Below are positions 50,066 through 59,638 of a stretch of DNA of 64,000 bases, piece by piece. Position 1 is the first letter of the stretch, and each line of letters starts with the position of its first letter. Made by a program: the position numbers and the translations under genes. The DNA is taken from positions 136,764 to 200,763 of the forward strand of contig CBDCZR010000025.1 in the NCBI GenBank assembly GCA_965224535.1. Reading direction: 5' to 3'. Below the pieces are notes generated by a model. It had not been told where the DNA came from. It was given only the letters and a program-made list of their open reading frames with translations, and searched no databases. Source of the DNA: JBCDHN01 sp965224535. Lineage in GTDB: Bacteria; Verrucomicrobiota; Verrucomicrobiia; Verrucomicrobiales; DEV007.

Positions 50066-52429
50066 CTACCGAATGACCTGAAATTCCGGAAGCATCGTCA
50101 CCGCCCAGAGCAAATCTTCGATGCTTTGCTGAGTTGGCTGGTTACTCACCAGTTCGAGCGCTAATTTCCGCTCGGGACCGCTTGGCTTTCGGGAAAGCGC
50201 GGCGCTGTAGAGCCAATCCACCAAGGCGCCGGAATCCAGGTTTCGCGCCAAAAGTTTCGCCGCGCCTCGTTGGAAAATTCCCGCCAAATTCTCGCTGTTG
50301 GCCAAATCGATGGCCTGCAACGTGGTGAGTTGCTCGGGACGCGTGGTCACCAGTTGCTCGCGGTGCGGCCGCCCTAACGAACGCATCAAAAAATCGTTCG
50401 CCATGAGCGAGGCCCGGACGGGAATTCGCCCGCCGAGTTCCGCTTCGAGAAGCCCGGCTAGAACGGTTTCGCTCGGCCAGGGCGGATTCGCCACTTCCCC
50501 GGCTGGAGCCCAGTTTTTGGGCGGTTTGGCGAATTTTCCGGCGCGATCCAGGTTTTGCGCGGTCCATTCCCAGGTTCGGTCGGTTTCCAGGTGAAACGGG
50601 GCGCCGTCGCTGAGTTTTCCGCGAATTTCCGCGAACAATCCGGCCGAACTCGGCGAACCGCCGGCGTTGCGGCCAACGATGAGAATTTCGTTGTTCCCGG
50701 CCCGCAACGATCCGCCGATGTCGAAGACTTCCGGCGATTTCCACACCTTGTCCTCGCCGATTTTGCGGCCGTTGACGAAAACGCGGTACTCGTTGTCGCA
50801 GGTGACGATCAGCTTCGTCCGGCCGGGCTTGAGCCCCAGCTCAAATTGACGCCGAAACGTGGCCAACTCCCCGTTTTTCGGCACGCCTGCGTTGGAGCGC
50901 CAAATCCAGCGTCCGCGCACCTCAACATTGGCGTTAGCCGCTTCTTTGGGGCTGAAGCGGAAGACTTTTGCCGAGGGCGTGGCTGGATTGGTCTCCGTCA
51001 GGCGCCAAACCGCGTCCAAAAACTGCTCCGCGGTCATTCGCTTGGCGATCGGGCCCGCAAAAACGTAGTCCTCGCCCGGTTCTTCGCCCAAAACGGCCGC
51101 CTGCGATTGGTAGGCCCGAGAGCCGGTGATGAGCGCGATGGTGTGCTTCAAATCATGGCCGTTCGCCGCCAAATCCGCCGCCAAAAAGTCGAGCAAATCC
51201 TCGCTCCACGGCCGCGTGTGCATGGCGTCGACCGGATGCACGATTCCGCGCCCCATCAGCCGGTGCCAGAGCCGATTGACGATGGTGCGCGTGGTTCGCC
51301 CGTTTTCCGGATGCACCATCAACTCGGCCAATTGGGCTAACCGCTCCGGCTGAGACGCGTCGGGGTCGATTTTGCCGATTTCGGGAAAAATCCACGCCGC
51401 ACGCGCGATTTCGCCGGTGGGGATGTCGCAGCGGTGAATCTCCAGCGGCGCTTTGGCGTAAACCGCGGCCAGGGCGTAGGCTTCCTCCAGTTTCCAGCGG
51501 TCGATGAAGCTATCGTGGCACGAGGCGCACTTCATGTTGATGCCCAGAAACGCCTGCGAGATGTTTTGCGCGAACTGCACCTCAAGGCTCTGGCTGGAAT
51601 TGACGTCGCCGCGCCATTTGATGCCGCCGATGAAGCCCTTGGACTCGTCGGTGGGCGAAATCAACTCGCGCACGAACTGGTCGTAGGGCTTGTTTTCCAG
51701 CAGCGCGCGGTAGAGCCAGGCGGTGATCTGCGTGCGCCCCCGGGTGATGAAACCAGTGCCGGTGTAGTCGTTGCGCAGCAGGTCGTTCCAGAACGTGAGC
51801 CAGTGATCGGCGTAACCAACATCGTCAGCCAACAAATCGGCGATGAGTCGTTCGCGCGATTCGAACGCAGCCGGTTCTGGCAGCAAACCCACGATGTCCA
51901 GCGAAACGCGCCGGGCGAAACTTGCGTCGTCCAACGCCGGTGGGCGCGGAATCCCGCGTTTGGCCAGGTAAGCGTCCAAAATCCGGTCGATCGGGTTGGT
52001 GCGGCCCTCCACGGCGGGCGGCAACTCGACGGTTCGCGGCCGCAACGGCGGTTCCCAGCCCGCCTCGCCAAAACTGAAACCAGGCTCCCACTTCAGGCCC
52101 TCGTCGATCCACGTTTTCAGCAGCGCCACCTGATCTGGAGGCACGCGATCGCCCTCAGGCGGCATTTGGGCTTCCGGATCCTGCGTGGTGATGACCTCCA
52201 GCAAATGACTCGCCGCGGCGTCGCCAATTTTGACCACCTCGCCGGCCTCACTTCCCTCCAACAGCGCCTGTCGCGTGTTCATCGACAGCCCGCCCTTCTT
52301 TTTGGCGCCCAGGTGGCACTCGCCGCAGTGCGTTTTGAGGATCGGCGCAATCTGGTGGCTAAAATCGACGGCTTGGGCCGAGGCCAATGCGAACGCGGAG
52401 ACGACGGAAAGGCGAAGGGAAAGGATCAT
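50066..52429 (-). CDS. DUF1549/DUF1553 planctomycete-type cytochrome protein
   Basis: About 787 residues from ATG 52429, with signal MILSLRLSVVSAFALASAQA. Haem-binding CGECH near residue 33 (PSCyt1), CASCHDSF near 301 within the DUF1549 part, and DUF1553 towards the C-terminus (RTTRTIVNRLWHRLMGRGIV, AYQSQAAVLG). A beta-rich insert (WIWRSNAGVPKNGELATFRR, LIVTCDNEYRVFVNGRKIG) splits DUF1553 and resembles a PA14 or galactose-binding domain. Usually paired with a DUF1501 gene, which is absent here. The family is tied to sugar metabolism in PVC bacteria but the reaction is unknown. Confidence 0.88.
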   Translation of the reverse strand: MILSLRLSVVSAFALASAQAVDFSHQIAPILKTHCGECHLGAKKKGGLSMNTRQALLEGSEAGEVVKIGDAAASHLLEVITTQDPEAQMPPEGDRVPPDQVALLKTWIDEGLKWEPGFSFGEAGWEPPLRPRTVELPPAVEGRTNPIDRILDAYLAKRGIPRPPALDDASFARRVSLDIVGLLPEPAAFESRERLIADLLADDVGYADHWLTFWNDLLRNDYTGTGFITRGRTQITAWLYRALLENKPYDQFVRELISPTDESKGFIGGIKWRGDVNSSQSLEVQFAQNISQAFLGINMKCASCHDSFIDRWKLEEAYALAAVYAKAPLEIHRCDIPTGEIARAAWIFPEIGKIDPDASQPERLAQLAELMVHPENGRTTRTIVNRLWHRLMGRGIVHPVDAMHTRPWSEDLLDFLAADLAANGHDLKHTIALITGSRAYQSQAAVLGEEPGEDYVFAGPIAKRMTAEQFLDAVWRLTETNPATPSAKVFRFSPKEAANANVEVRGRWIWRSNAGVPKNGELATFRRQFELGLKPGRTKLIVTCDNEYRVFVNGRKIGEDKVWKSPEVFDIGGSLRAGNNEILIVGRNAGGSPSSAGLFAEIRGKLSDGAPFHLETDRTWEWTAQNLDRAGKFAKPPKNWAPAGEVANPPWPSETVLAGLLEAELGGRIPVRASLMANDFLMRSLGRPHREQLVTTRPEQLTTLQAIDLANSENLAGIFQRGAAKLLARNLDSGALVDWLYSAALSRKPSGPERKLALELVSNQPTQQSIEDLLWAVTMLPEFQVIR

Positions 52430-52551
52430 GCCCAAATGATGAAGTGGCGCCTTGGGATGGCAAGTTTTCAGTGACCGGGAATCCGCGAAACGGGAAAAAC
52501 TTGCTTGCTCCCCGCTGGGATAGCGGTTCACGTGGGAAATCTGAGATTGAG

Positions 52552-53430
52552 ATGAAACTCTTGCTGACCAGCATCGTCCTGCTGGCCACTTCGGTGGCGC
52601 ACGGTCAGGAATCGGGCGGTCCCGCCGAGCGGCTCATGAAGGTCGATTTCTACGCCTTTGGCGGCGTCGGTTTTGGCGGGCAAACTTCCACCGGCGAGAT
52701 TTGTTACCGGGAAATCATGGCCGGTGATTCCGCGCTCAACGATCTCAGCCGCGTGGCTCGCGAAGGCAGCATTGCCGCCCGACTCTACGCCCTGCACGGT
52801 TTGGCTCGGTTGAACTGGGACGAATATCAGCGGCTCAAAAAACACATTCCCGCCGATGCCAACGTGGAGCAAATGATCGGATGCGAATCCTGGAATTCGA
52901 ACGCCGCAAGCTTGCTGCCGCAAATCGAAGGTGAAGCGATTTACGCCCGGAGCGAAATCAAAGCCAGCTTCGACGAGCACTTTCACGTCCACAATCCCTC
53001 GCTCGATCGCATTGACGAAGTCGGCCTGATTTGGAGCGTATCGCTGAGTCTCAAGGAGGAAGGTTCACACCGCTGCTTGGCCGCCGTCTCCTTTCCCGTG
53101 ACTCGGGATCGAAAAATCCAGCCAACGCGGTCGGCGGCGGAGATTCGGCAAGCGATCGGGAGATTGTTGGCCTTGCCCTTCATCCGGGAGCAGTTCGAAA
53201 AGCACGGGGCGCACTATGTCCAACTCATCCTCGAACCCGGCTTGTATCCCGGTTTTCTCGAACGCGAAGGATTCACCGATTTGTTGGCGAAATCCGGCAA
53301 TGTGCAGCCAGGCGCTAAAAACCTGGAACCGTGGGCCGCTGTCGAGATTGCCAAGCCTGAAATGCATGAGCTGGCCGCCATTCACCTGAAAACTGGCGAG
53401 TTGGTGAGCCCGCCGTCCAAGGACAAATAG
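52552..53430 (+). CDS. Hypothetical exported protein
   Basis: About 292 residues from ATG 52552; signal MKLLLTSIVLLATSVAHG. Contains RLMKVDFYAFGGVGFGGQTS and VAREGSIAARLYALHGLARL, a helical pair as in HEAT-like repeats. Divergent from the cytochrome gene with a 122-base intergenic region. No family recognised; likely periplasmic. Confidence 0.7.
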   Translation: MKLLLTSIVLLATSVAHGQESGGPAERLMKVDFYAFGGVGFGGQTSTGEICYREIMAGDSALNDLSRVAREGSIAARLYALHGLARLNWDEYQRLKKHIPADANVEQMIGCESWNSNAASLLPQIEGEAIYARSEIKASFDEHFHVHNPSLDRIDEVGLIWSVSLSLKEEGSHRCLAAVSFPVTRDRKIQPTRSAAEIRQAIGRLLALPFIREQFEKHGAHYVQLILEPGLYPGFLEREGFTDLLAKSGNVQPGAKNLEPWAAVEIAKPEMHELAAIHLKTGELVSPPSKDK

Positions 53431-53538
53431 CCTTCAGAACGGAGCGCATTTCGCGAAATTCAACTGCCATCTCCCGCAAATCGCTGCTTGGCTTCGTGAA
53501 TAAGGCAGGCTAAGGCTTGGGGAGCAATCCACCCACTC

Positions 53539-54645
53539 ATGAAAAGACGAAATTTTGTTTCCGGGCTCGGCGCGAGCGCTGCCGCAGGAGCCGCGCTGAG
53601 CAGTTGCGGAGAATCCGAAGATGAAGGCGGCGCTCCGTCCGTCCAAACCAAAAAACGCGTGCGTTGGAGGCTGGCTTCCAGCTATCCCCGCTCGCTCGAC
53701 ACCATTTTCGGTTTCGCCGAGAAAATGGCGGAACGCGTCTCGCAATTGACCGATGGCCTGTTCGAAATCCAGGTTTATCCCGCTGGGGAGTTGGTTCCCG
53801 GCGGCGAGGTGATGGATTCGGTCAGCGAAGGCGGCATCGAAATCGGCCACACCGCGGCCTACTACTACAAGGGCAAGCATCCGGCGTTGACGTTCGAAAC
53901 AACGGTGCCGTTCGGGTTGACCGCGCGCCAGCAAAACGCCTGGCTCATGGAGGCCGGCGGTTTGGAGTTGATCAACGAAATTTTGGACGATTTCAACATC
54001 ATCGCGTTTCCCGGCGGAAACACCGGTCAGCAGATGGGTGGCTGGTTTCGCAAGGAAATCAGCTCCCTGGCCGATCTCCAGGGCCTGGCCATGCGGATCC
54101 CCGGTTTGGGAGGCGAAATCATGGGCCGGCTGGGCGTGACCGTGCAGGTTTTGCAAGGCGGCGAGATCTATCCGGCCCTGGAGCGTGGGGCCATCGACGC
54201 CGCGGAGTGGGTTGGCCCGTACGACGACCAAAAATTGGGCTTTTGGCAGGTTGCCAAGCACTACTACTATCCCGGCTGGTGGGAGCCCGGCGCGAACCTG
54301 AGCGTTTACGTGAACAAGGAGTTTTGGGCGGAACTTCCCTCCTCCTACCAAGCCGCCCTCAGCGTGGCCTGCAACGAGGCGTCTGGCGGCATGTTAGCCT
54401 CCTACGACGCGAAAAACCCGCAGGCGATCCGGGAACTGGTGGAAAAAGGGGTGAAACTCCACCCGTTCAGCGAAGACATCCTGCAAGCCGCGCAAAAAGA
54501 GTCCGATGCGCTGCATCAGGAACTTGCGTCGGAAAATGACGACTACGCCAAGGTCTACACCCATTGGAAAGCGTTCAAGGAAGCCTCATCGGAGTGGTTT
54601 GGCACCGCGGAGCACAGCTTTGCCAATTTTTCCTACCGCGGCTAG
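53539..54645 (+). CDS. TRAP-type substrate-binding protein (DctP-like)
   Basis: A 368-residue DctP-family protein. The N-terminus MKRRNFVSGLGASAAAGAAL has twin arginines and ends in SSC, so it may be a Tat-exported lipoprotein. Fold marks: RWRLASSYPRSLDTIFGFAE, EIQVYPAGELVPGGEVMDSV, the Arg in ADLQGLAMRIPGLGGEIMGR that binds the substrate carboxylate, and GAIDAAEWVGPYDDQKLGFW. The last match resembles binding proteins for 2-oxo acids. The membrane subunits DctQ/DctM are not adjacent. Confidence 0.88.
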   Translation: MKRRNFVSGLGASAAAGAALSSCGESEDEGGAPSVQTKKRVRWRLASSYPRSLDTIFGFAEKMAERVSQLTDGLFEIQVYPAGELVPGGEVMDSVSEGGIEIGHTAAYYYKGKHPALTFETTVPFGLTARQQNAWLMEAGGLELINEILDDFNIIAFPGGNTGQQMGGWFRKEISSLADLQGLAMRIPGLGGEIMGRLGVTVQVLQGGEIYPALERGAIDAAEWVGPYDDQKLGFWQVAKHYYYPGWWEPGANLSVYVNKEFWAELPSSYQAALSVACNEASGGMLASYDAKNPQAIRELVEKGVKLHPFSEDILQAAQKESDALHQELASENDDYAKVYTHWKAFKEASSEWFGTAEHSFANFSYRG

Positions 54646-54667
54646 CCAGCCTGCCACCCAAATCCCC

Positions 54668-55696
54668 ATGGTCCTCATCGTCGCCAACCCCATCTATGAC
54701 TCGGTCTTCAAGGCCCTGATGGACAAGCTCGAACTCGCCCGCGGCATCCTCTCTGCGCTCATCGGCATGACCATCGTCGAACTGCGCCTCATCCCGCAGG
54801 AACACGTCCGCAAACACCCGGAAAGCGGCGATTTGTTCGCGCTGCGGCTGGATTTTTGCGCCATCGTCCAAACCGCCGACGGCCGCCGTTTTCAGGTGAT
54901 CATCGAGCTGCAAAAAGCCAAATTCGGCGCAAGCCCTCTGCGTTTTCGCCACTACATGGCCAGCCGCTACCTGTCGGTGGAAGAACTGGTGATGGAAGGC
55001 GGCGAAACGCGCCAAGTCGCCCTGCCGATCATCTCGATCTACCTGCTCGGCTACCTGCTGGACAAGCGCCTGCCCATGGCGATGAAAGTCGAGCGCCGCT
55101 ATGTGAATGCGGTAACCGGCAAGGTCATCGGCAAAGCTGCCGGGGACGCCATTCCCAACGAATTTGTCGAGCAACTCACGCACGACGCCTACTTCATCCA
55201 GATCCCCAAGATCACAGGCAAAATGGGCAGCGAGTTAGAGCGCGTGCTCTGCATTTTCGATCAGCATCGCGTGGTTAAAGACGACAGTCACCGGCTTGAA
55301 ATTGACGAAAAAGTGGTGAAAGCTGATCCCTTGCTGACCAAGGTCTTCACGACCCTCAACCGATTACAAGAAAGCGCGGAAATGGAAAAACTCATGAGTC
55401 TGGAAGACGTCTACCTGCTCGAACAAAAGCAGTTGGCCGACGAAGTTCGCGACGAATTGCGTTTGGAGCGCAAGAAGCGCGAGGAGGAGCAGCAGCGGCG
55501 TGAGGAAGAGCAAAAACTCCGGGAAGAAGAGCAAAAGCGGCGCAAGGAATCGGACAAACGCTGGGAGGAGGAGCAAATGCGTCGCGAGGAAGAGCAGAAG
55601 CGGCGTGAGGAAGAGCAAAAGCGCCGGGAAGCCGCCGAAAAAGAGCTGGCTCGGCTACGGAAGCAGCTCGACGAGAAAAATGACGCTTCGGAATGA
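54668..55696 (+). CDS. PD-(D/E)XK nuclease-like (Rpn/transposase family) protein with coiled-coil tail
   Basis: About 342 residues from ATG 54668. NPIYDSVFKALMDKLELARG and LDFCAIVQTADGRRFQVIIE followed by LQKA give the Asp...Glu-x-(Q)-Lys core of the PDDEXK_2/Rpn-type family linked to recombination-promoting nucleases. Residues 265-335 are a charged coiled coil of REEEQKR units. The same design, nuclease core plus Glu/Arg coiled coil, is seen in the Uma2 gene at 17685. Cellular role unknown. Confidence 0.75.
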   Translation: MVLIVANPIYDSVFKALMDKLELARGILSALIGMTIVELRLIPQEHVRKHPESGDLFALRLDFCAIVQTADGRRFQVIIELQKAKFGASPLRFRHYMASRYLSVEELVMEGGETRQVALPIISIYLLGYLLDKRLPMAMKVERRYVNAVTGKVIGKAAGDAIPNEFVEQLTHDAYFIQIPKITGKMGSELERVLCIFDQHRVVKDDSHRLEIDEKVVKADPLLTKVFTTLNRLQESAEMEKLMSLEDVYLLEQKQLADEVRDELRLERKKREEEQQRREEEQKLREEEQKRRKESDKRWEEEQMRREEEQKRREEEQKRREAAEKELARLRKQLDEKNDASE

Positions 55697-55728
55697 GGCG
55701 CTAGAAGTGGCGAAAAGTGGCACGGCGC

Positions 55729-55746
55729 TTGTGAAAAATTTCACAA
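55729..55746. promoter_or_regulatory. Rex operator upstream of nuoB
   Basis: TTGTGAAAAATTTCACAA is a perfect palindrome and fits TTGTGAA-N4-TTCACAA, the consensus for the NADH/NAD+-sensing repressor Rex. It ends 48 bases before the nuoB start. Rex controls NADH dehydrogenase operons in other bacteria, so position and target agree. Confidence 0.8.
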
Positions 55747-55794
55747 ACTCGGCTTGCTCCCGCAACCCACATCCGGTAACCAATATCCACGTTC

Positions 55795-56331
55795 ATGGAC
55801 AACGATCCTAACACCTCCCCGCTCGCATTTGATACCAAAGGGGAGAACAACATCCTGTTTACCCGGCTGGACACGGCGATCAATTGGATGCGAAAAAACT
55901 CGCTTTGGCCCATGCCCATGGGGCTGGCGTGCTGCGCCATCGAGCTGATGGCAACCGGGGCCGCGCGCTACGACATCGCCAGGTTCGGGGCCGAGGCGAT
56001 GCGCTTTTCACCGCGGCAATCAGACGTAATGATCGTTTCCGGCACCGTGACCTACAAAATGGCGTTGGCGGTGAAGCGAATTTGGGATCAGATGGCCGAG
56101 CCCAAGTGGTGCATCGCCATGGGGGCCTGCGCTTCCAGCGGCGGCATGTATCGCAGCTACGCCGTTTTGCAGGGGATCGACCAACTCATTCCCGTGGACG
56201 TCTACGTTTCCGGTTGCCCGCCGCGTCCCGAAGCTCTGCTGGAGGGGCTGATGCGCCTGCAGCACAAAATCGAGACCGAGCCCTCCACCACCGAGCAGAA
56301 AAAGGCCCTGCTTGAGCAGTTGAACTCCTGA
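55795..56331 (+). CDS. nuoB: NADH-quinone oxidoreductase subunit B
   Basis: A 178-residue NuoB. The N2 iron-sulfur cluster ligands are all present: the Cys pair in GLACCAIELMATGAARYD, Cys in CIAMGACASSGGMY, and Cys in VYVSGCPPRPEALLEGLM. NuoB sits in the peripheral arm of complex I and passes electrons to quinone. Start ATG 55795; nuoC follows 15 bases later. nuoA is not directly upstream. Confidence 0.95.
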   Translation: MDNDPNTSPLAFDTKGENNILFTRLDTAINWMRKNSLWPMPMGLACCAIELMATGAARYDIARFGAEAMRFSPRQSDVMIVSGTVTYKMALAVKRIWDQMAEPKWCIAMGACASSGGMYRSYAVLQGIDQLIPVDVYVSGCPPRPEALLEGLMRLQHKIETEPSTTEQKKALLEQLNS

Positions 56332-56346
56332 TTTTTTGGCGATCCG

Positions 56347-56919
56347 ATGGCTGCTTCCGACCATGTTTCCACCCTCGAGTCAACGTTCGGCGCTGCCGTG
56401 CTGGAACGGCGTGAATTTCGCGGCGAATGGACCGTAATCGTCGATCCCGGCGCGTTGAAGAAGGTGCTCCGCTACTGCCGCGATGAGCTGGCCTTCGACT
56501 ACCTGGTCGATATCAGCAGCCTCGATCATTTTGGCGACGATCCCAGGTTTGAGGTGGTTTACGAGCTTTACTCCTACACCACGCACGACCACTTGCGCGT
56601 CCGCAGCGCCGTTTCCGAGGATCCCGCCGAAGTTGAGACCGTGTCCGACCTTTGGCCCACCGCAGATTGGCACGAACGCGAGGCCTACGACATGATGGGC
56701 ATTCGTTTTCGCGGTCACCCGGATTTGCGGCGCATTTTGATGTGGGAGGGCTACCCGTTTTTCCCGCTGCGCAAAGATTTCCCGCTGGCCGGCCGGGAAA
56801 GCGAAATGCCCGACGTCGCGTTTACCGGAACCGCGCCTCTCGCCGGCGGCCCCTTCGTCACCTCGCCCACGGGATCGGGCACCGTGCATCGCGAGCCGCG
56901 GTCGCGGGAATTGGGTTGA
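56347..56919 (+). CDS. nuoC: NADH-quinone oxidoreductase subunit C
   Basis: A 190-residue NuoC with FDYLVDISSLDHFGDDPRFE, WPTADWHEREAYDMMGIRF and GHPDLRRILMWEGYPFFPLR, the signature of the 30 kDa subunit of complex I. It is transcribed with nuoB. nuoD, its usual next gene, is missing; the following gene encodes a vWA protein. Confidence 0.95.
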   Translation: MAASDHVSTLESTFGAAVLERREFRGEWTVIVDPGALKKVLRYCRDELAFDYLVDISSLDHFGDDPRFEVVYELYSYTTHDHLRVRSAVSEDPAEVETVSDLWPTADWHEREAYDMMGIRFRGHPDLRRILMWEGYPFFPLRKDFPLAGRESEMPDVAFTGTAPLAGGPFVTSPTGSGTVHREPRSRELG

Positions 56920-57016
56920 AACCAAGCGCGGGGCCGATCCCTTCCAAGCCTCCGTTGCATTTGCCCGTTCCTACGTATGCTGTGAGCCCGCTCGTTAGCC
57001 GGCGGCTCCACGTTTC

Positions 57017-59524
57017 ATGGAACTAACCACCTTTCAGCCCTTTTTTTGGCTCCTTTTACTCGTCGCGATGGGGATCGGGTTCTGGTTTTCGCTGGTGGAC
57101 CGGCCCACGAGCTTGAAGCTGGCCTCCTTTCTGCTCCGCGCCTTGGCGATTCTGCTGCTGGTGCTCGCACTTTGCCGGCCTTTCGTGGCTCGGGAGGGCA
57201 AAAAGCTGCACGTCGTCTTTTTGGTGGATGTGTCAGAGTCCGTCGATCTGAAAGCCGCGCAAAAAGTCGCCGATGAGGTCCGATCGGCCATCGAAAAGCT
57301 CAATCCCGGCGATAGCCACTCCATCTTCGCCGTGGCCAAGGGATTGCGGCCCACCAGCCTGGAGGAGCTAACCAAAACGCTGGAACAATGGCAGGGTGGA
57401 ATCGCCGACGACGAGTTTCGATCCGCATCCCGGCTGGCCGACGCCATGTTGGCCTCGCGATTGGCGTTTCCCAGCGGCAAAGCGCGGCGGTTCGTGCTGT
57501 TTTCCGACGGTCAGGAGACCAACGCGGACCTTGCCGAGGCGTTGGCGACGTTGGAGCGCGAGGAGACCGACGTGCGCTTTCATCGCGTGGAATCGATCTC
57601 GCAGCCGGAGGTTTCGCTCGTTTCCTTGGAGCCGAGCAGTCCGTTTTCGTTTCAAGGCGAGGTGGTGCGCATGAACGTGAAGCTGGCGGCCAATCAACCC
57701 GGCGCCGTCCGCCTGCGCATGTTGCACAAGGGCGTTGCCATGCGCGAAACCACGGTAGAACTGGAAAAACCCGGGATGCACGCCGCGTTTCTGGATTTGC
57801 CCATGGATACGCCGGGTCCAACGGTGTGGACGGCCGAGATCATACCGGCGCAGGACCATTTTCCCATCAACAACCAGCTTAGCACCACGGTTACCGTGCG
57901 CGGCAAACCCAGGATCCTCGCCCTGCACCGCCAACCGCGCGACATGCGCTCCTTCGCCAGGGCCTTGCGCGAGCAGGAGTTTGAGGTGGACGTGCGCGGA
58001 AATCGCGGCTTGCCGGAATCGATGGAAGGGCTGCTGGCGTTTGACGCGATCGTCCTCGCCGACCTCCCGGCAACCGATTTGACCCCGCGCCAGATGGAGC
58101 TTCTGCGCCGCTACGTGGCCGATTTTGGCGGTGGGGTGGCCATGTTAGGGTCGGAGAACTCCTTCGGCCTGGGCGGCTACTACAAAACGCCGGTGGAGGA
58201 GGTCATCCCGCTGATTTCGCGGTTCGAGAAGGAAAAGGAGAACCCTTCCCTGTCGATGGTCCTCGTTATCGACAAATCCGGCTCCATGAGCGGCATCCCC
58301 ATCGCCCTGGCGCGTCAAGCGGCCAAAGCGGCGGTGGAGTTGTTAGGCGACCGCGATCAAGTCGCCGTGGTCGGGTTCGACGGCGGCGCGCACATGGTCA
58401 GCGAGATGCGCAGCGCCGCCGAGCGCGACGCGATTCAATCGGCCATCGACAGCCTGGACGCGGGCGGCGGCACCTTCCTCTTCCCCGCCATGCAAATGGG
58501 CAAGGAAATGCTGGACCAGGCGGTGACCAAGGTGAAGCACATGATCATCCTAACCGATGGCCAAACCCAGCAGGCCGATCATTTGGGCCTCACGCAGGAG
58601 ATGGTCGATTCCGGCGTCACCGTCTCAAGTGTGGCGTTAGGCGACGGCGCGGCGCGGGAATTGCTCAGCAGCATCGCGGAAGTCGGCAACGGCCGTTACT
58701 ACGAGACGAACGACCCGGCGAACATGCCGCAAATTTTCACCAAAGAGACGATGCAAGCCAGTAAATCGGCCATCAAAGAGGATCTCTACGGCCCCGTGCA
58801 GGTGGGCGATCACCCGGTGCTGGCCGGCTACGCCGATGACGAGCTGCCCTTCGCCCTGGGCTACGTGATGACCGAGCCAAAACCGACCGCGCAGTTGCTC
58901 CTGGCCGTGGAGACCGGCGATCCGCTTTTGGCCTATGGCCGCTTTGGGTTAGGAGCCGGGTTAGCCTACACCTCCGACCTCACCGAGCGTTGGGGCAGCG
59001 AATGGCTGGCTTGGGCCGATTGCGGCAAGTTTTGGGCCCAGGCGCTACGTTCCATCGTGCGAAAATCCGACACGGAGGGGATTTTGACCCAAACGAACCT
59101 GGACGGCGGAAATTGGGAGATCGCCATCACCCGGCGCGACGCGAATCGTCAGCCCATTTCCGGCGTCGTCTGGGATGCGCAGGTTCTCGATTCCAACGGC
59201 GGGATGAAGCCGGTGGAAATCGCCGAAACGGGCCTGGGCCGCTACATTGCGCGCATACCCACCGGCGTAAGCAAGCGTCTCACCCTGCGCCTGCGCGATG
59301 CGGAGGCGGACAAGACCAAGGTGCTGCACTTTCACGCGCCGTACCCGGCTGAATACCGCCTGCAGTCGGATTTGCCGGAACCAATCGCAGCGTTGCCGGA
59401 ATTTGATCCCGGGAAAATTCGCGAAGGCATTCAGCCGATCAGCGAACGTCAGCCGGTGGCGAGTTGGTTCGCGATTGCGGCGTTGGGGTGTTTGTTAGGC
59501 GGGATTTTGCTGCGGCGGATTTAA
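57017..59524 (+). CDS. Large vWA-domain membrane protein
   Basis: An 835-residue protein with two N-terminal membrane helices (FFWLLLLVAMGIGFWF, LASFLLRALAILLLVLALCR) and one at the C-terminus (WFAIAALGCLLGGILL). It has two vWA-like folds: an N-terminal one starting VVFLVDVSESVDLKAAQKVA (DxSES) and a second with a complete MIDAS, VIDKSGSMSGIPIALARQAA near residue 417. Between them is a glutamine amidotransferase-like stretch (VADFGGGVAMLGSENSFGLG). This is the BatA-like or DUF1355-type organisation common in PVC genomes. Function unknown. Confidence 0.82.
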   Translation: MELTTFQPFFWLLLLVAMGIGFWFSLVDRPTSLKLASFLLRALAILLLVLALCRPFVAREGKKLHVVFLVDVSESVDLKAAQKVADEVRSAIEKLNPGDSHSIFAVAKGLRPTSLEELTKTLEQWQGGIADDEFRSASRLADAMLASRLAFPSGKARRFVLFSDGQETNADLAEALATLEREETDVRFHRVESISQPEVSLVSLEPSSPFSFQGEVVRMNVKLAANQPGAVRLRMLHKGVAMRETTVELEKPGMHAAFLDLPMDTPGPTVWTAEIIPAQDHFPINNQLSTTVTVRGKPRILALHRQPRDMRSFARALREQEFEVDVRGNRGLPESMEGLLAFDAIVLADLPATDLTPRQMELLRRYVADFGGGVAMLGSENSFGLGGYYKTPVEEVIPLISRFEKEKENPSLSMVLVIDKSGSMSGIPIALARQAAKAAVELLGDRDQVAVVGFDGGAHMVSEMRSAAERDAIQSAIDSLDAGGGTFLFPAMQMGKEMLDQAVTKVKHMIILTDGQTQQADHLGLTQEMVDSGVTVSSVALGDGAARELLSSIAEVGNGRYYETNDPANMPQIFTKETMQASKSAIKEDLYGPVQVGDHPVLAGYADDELPFALGYVMTEPKPTAQLLLAVETGDPLLAYGRFGLGAGLAYTSDLTERWGSEWLAWADCGKFWAQALRSIVRKSDTEGILTQTNLDGGNWEIAITRRDANRQPISGVVWDAQVLDSNGGMKPVEIAETGLGRYIARIPTGVSKRLTLRLRDAEADKTKVLHFHAPYPAEYRLQSDLPEPIAALPEFDPGKIREGIQPISERQPVASWFAIAALGCLLGGILLRRI

Positions 59525-59546
59525 TAAAACCACACCATCGTTGGTC

Positions 59547-59627
59547 ATGATGGAGCGCTGCGACTATTTTCACGCCAATCCGCCCGGCGCGCAGTGGGAT
59601 GGCTCCTTCGTGATGGGCGGAAAGTGA
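59547..59627 (+). other. Possible 26-codon ORF or gene remnant after the vWA gene
   Basis: ATG 59547 reads MMERCDYFHANPPGAQWDGS FVMGGK and stops at 59625-59627. It may be the last codons of a lost gene or chance. Nothing else is seen in the 114-base gap between the convergent neighbours. Confidence 0.2.
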
Positions 59628-59638
59628 CGTCCGCCGCT

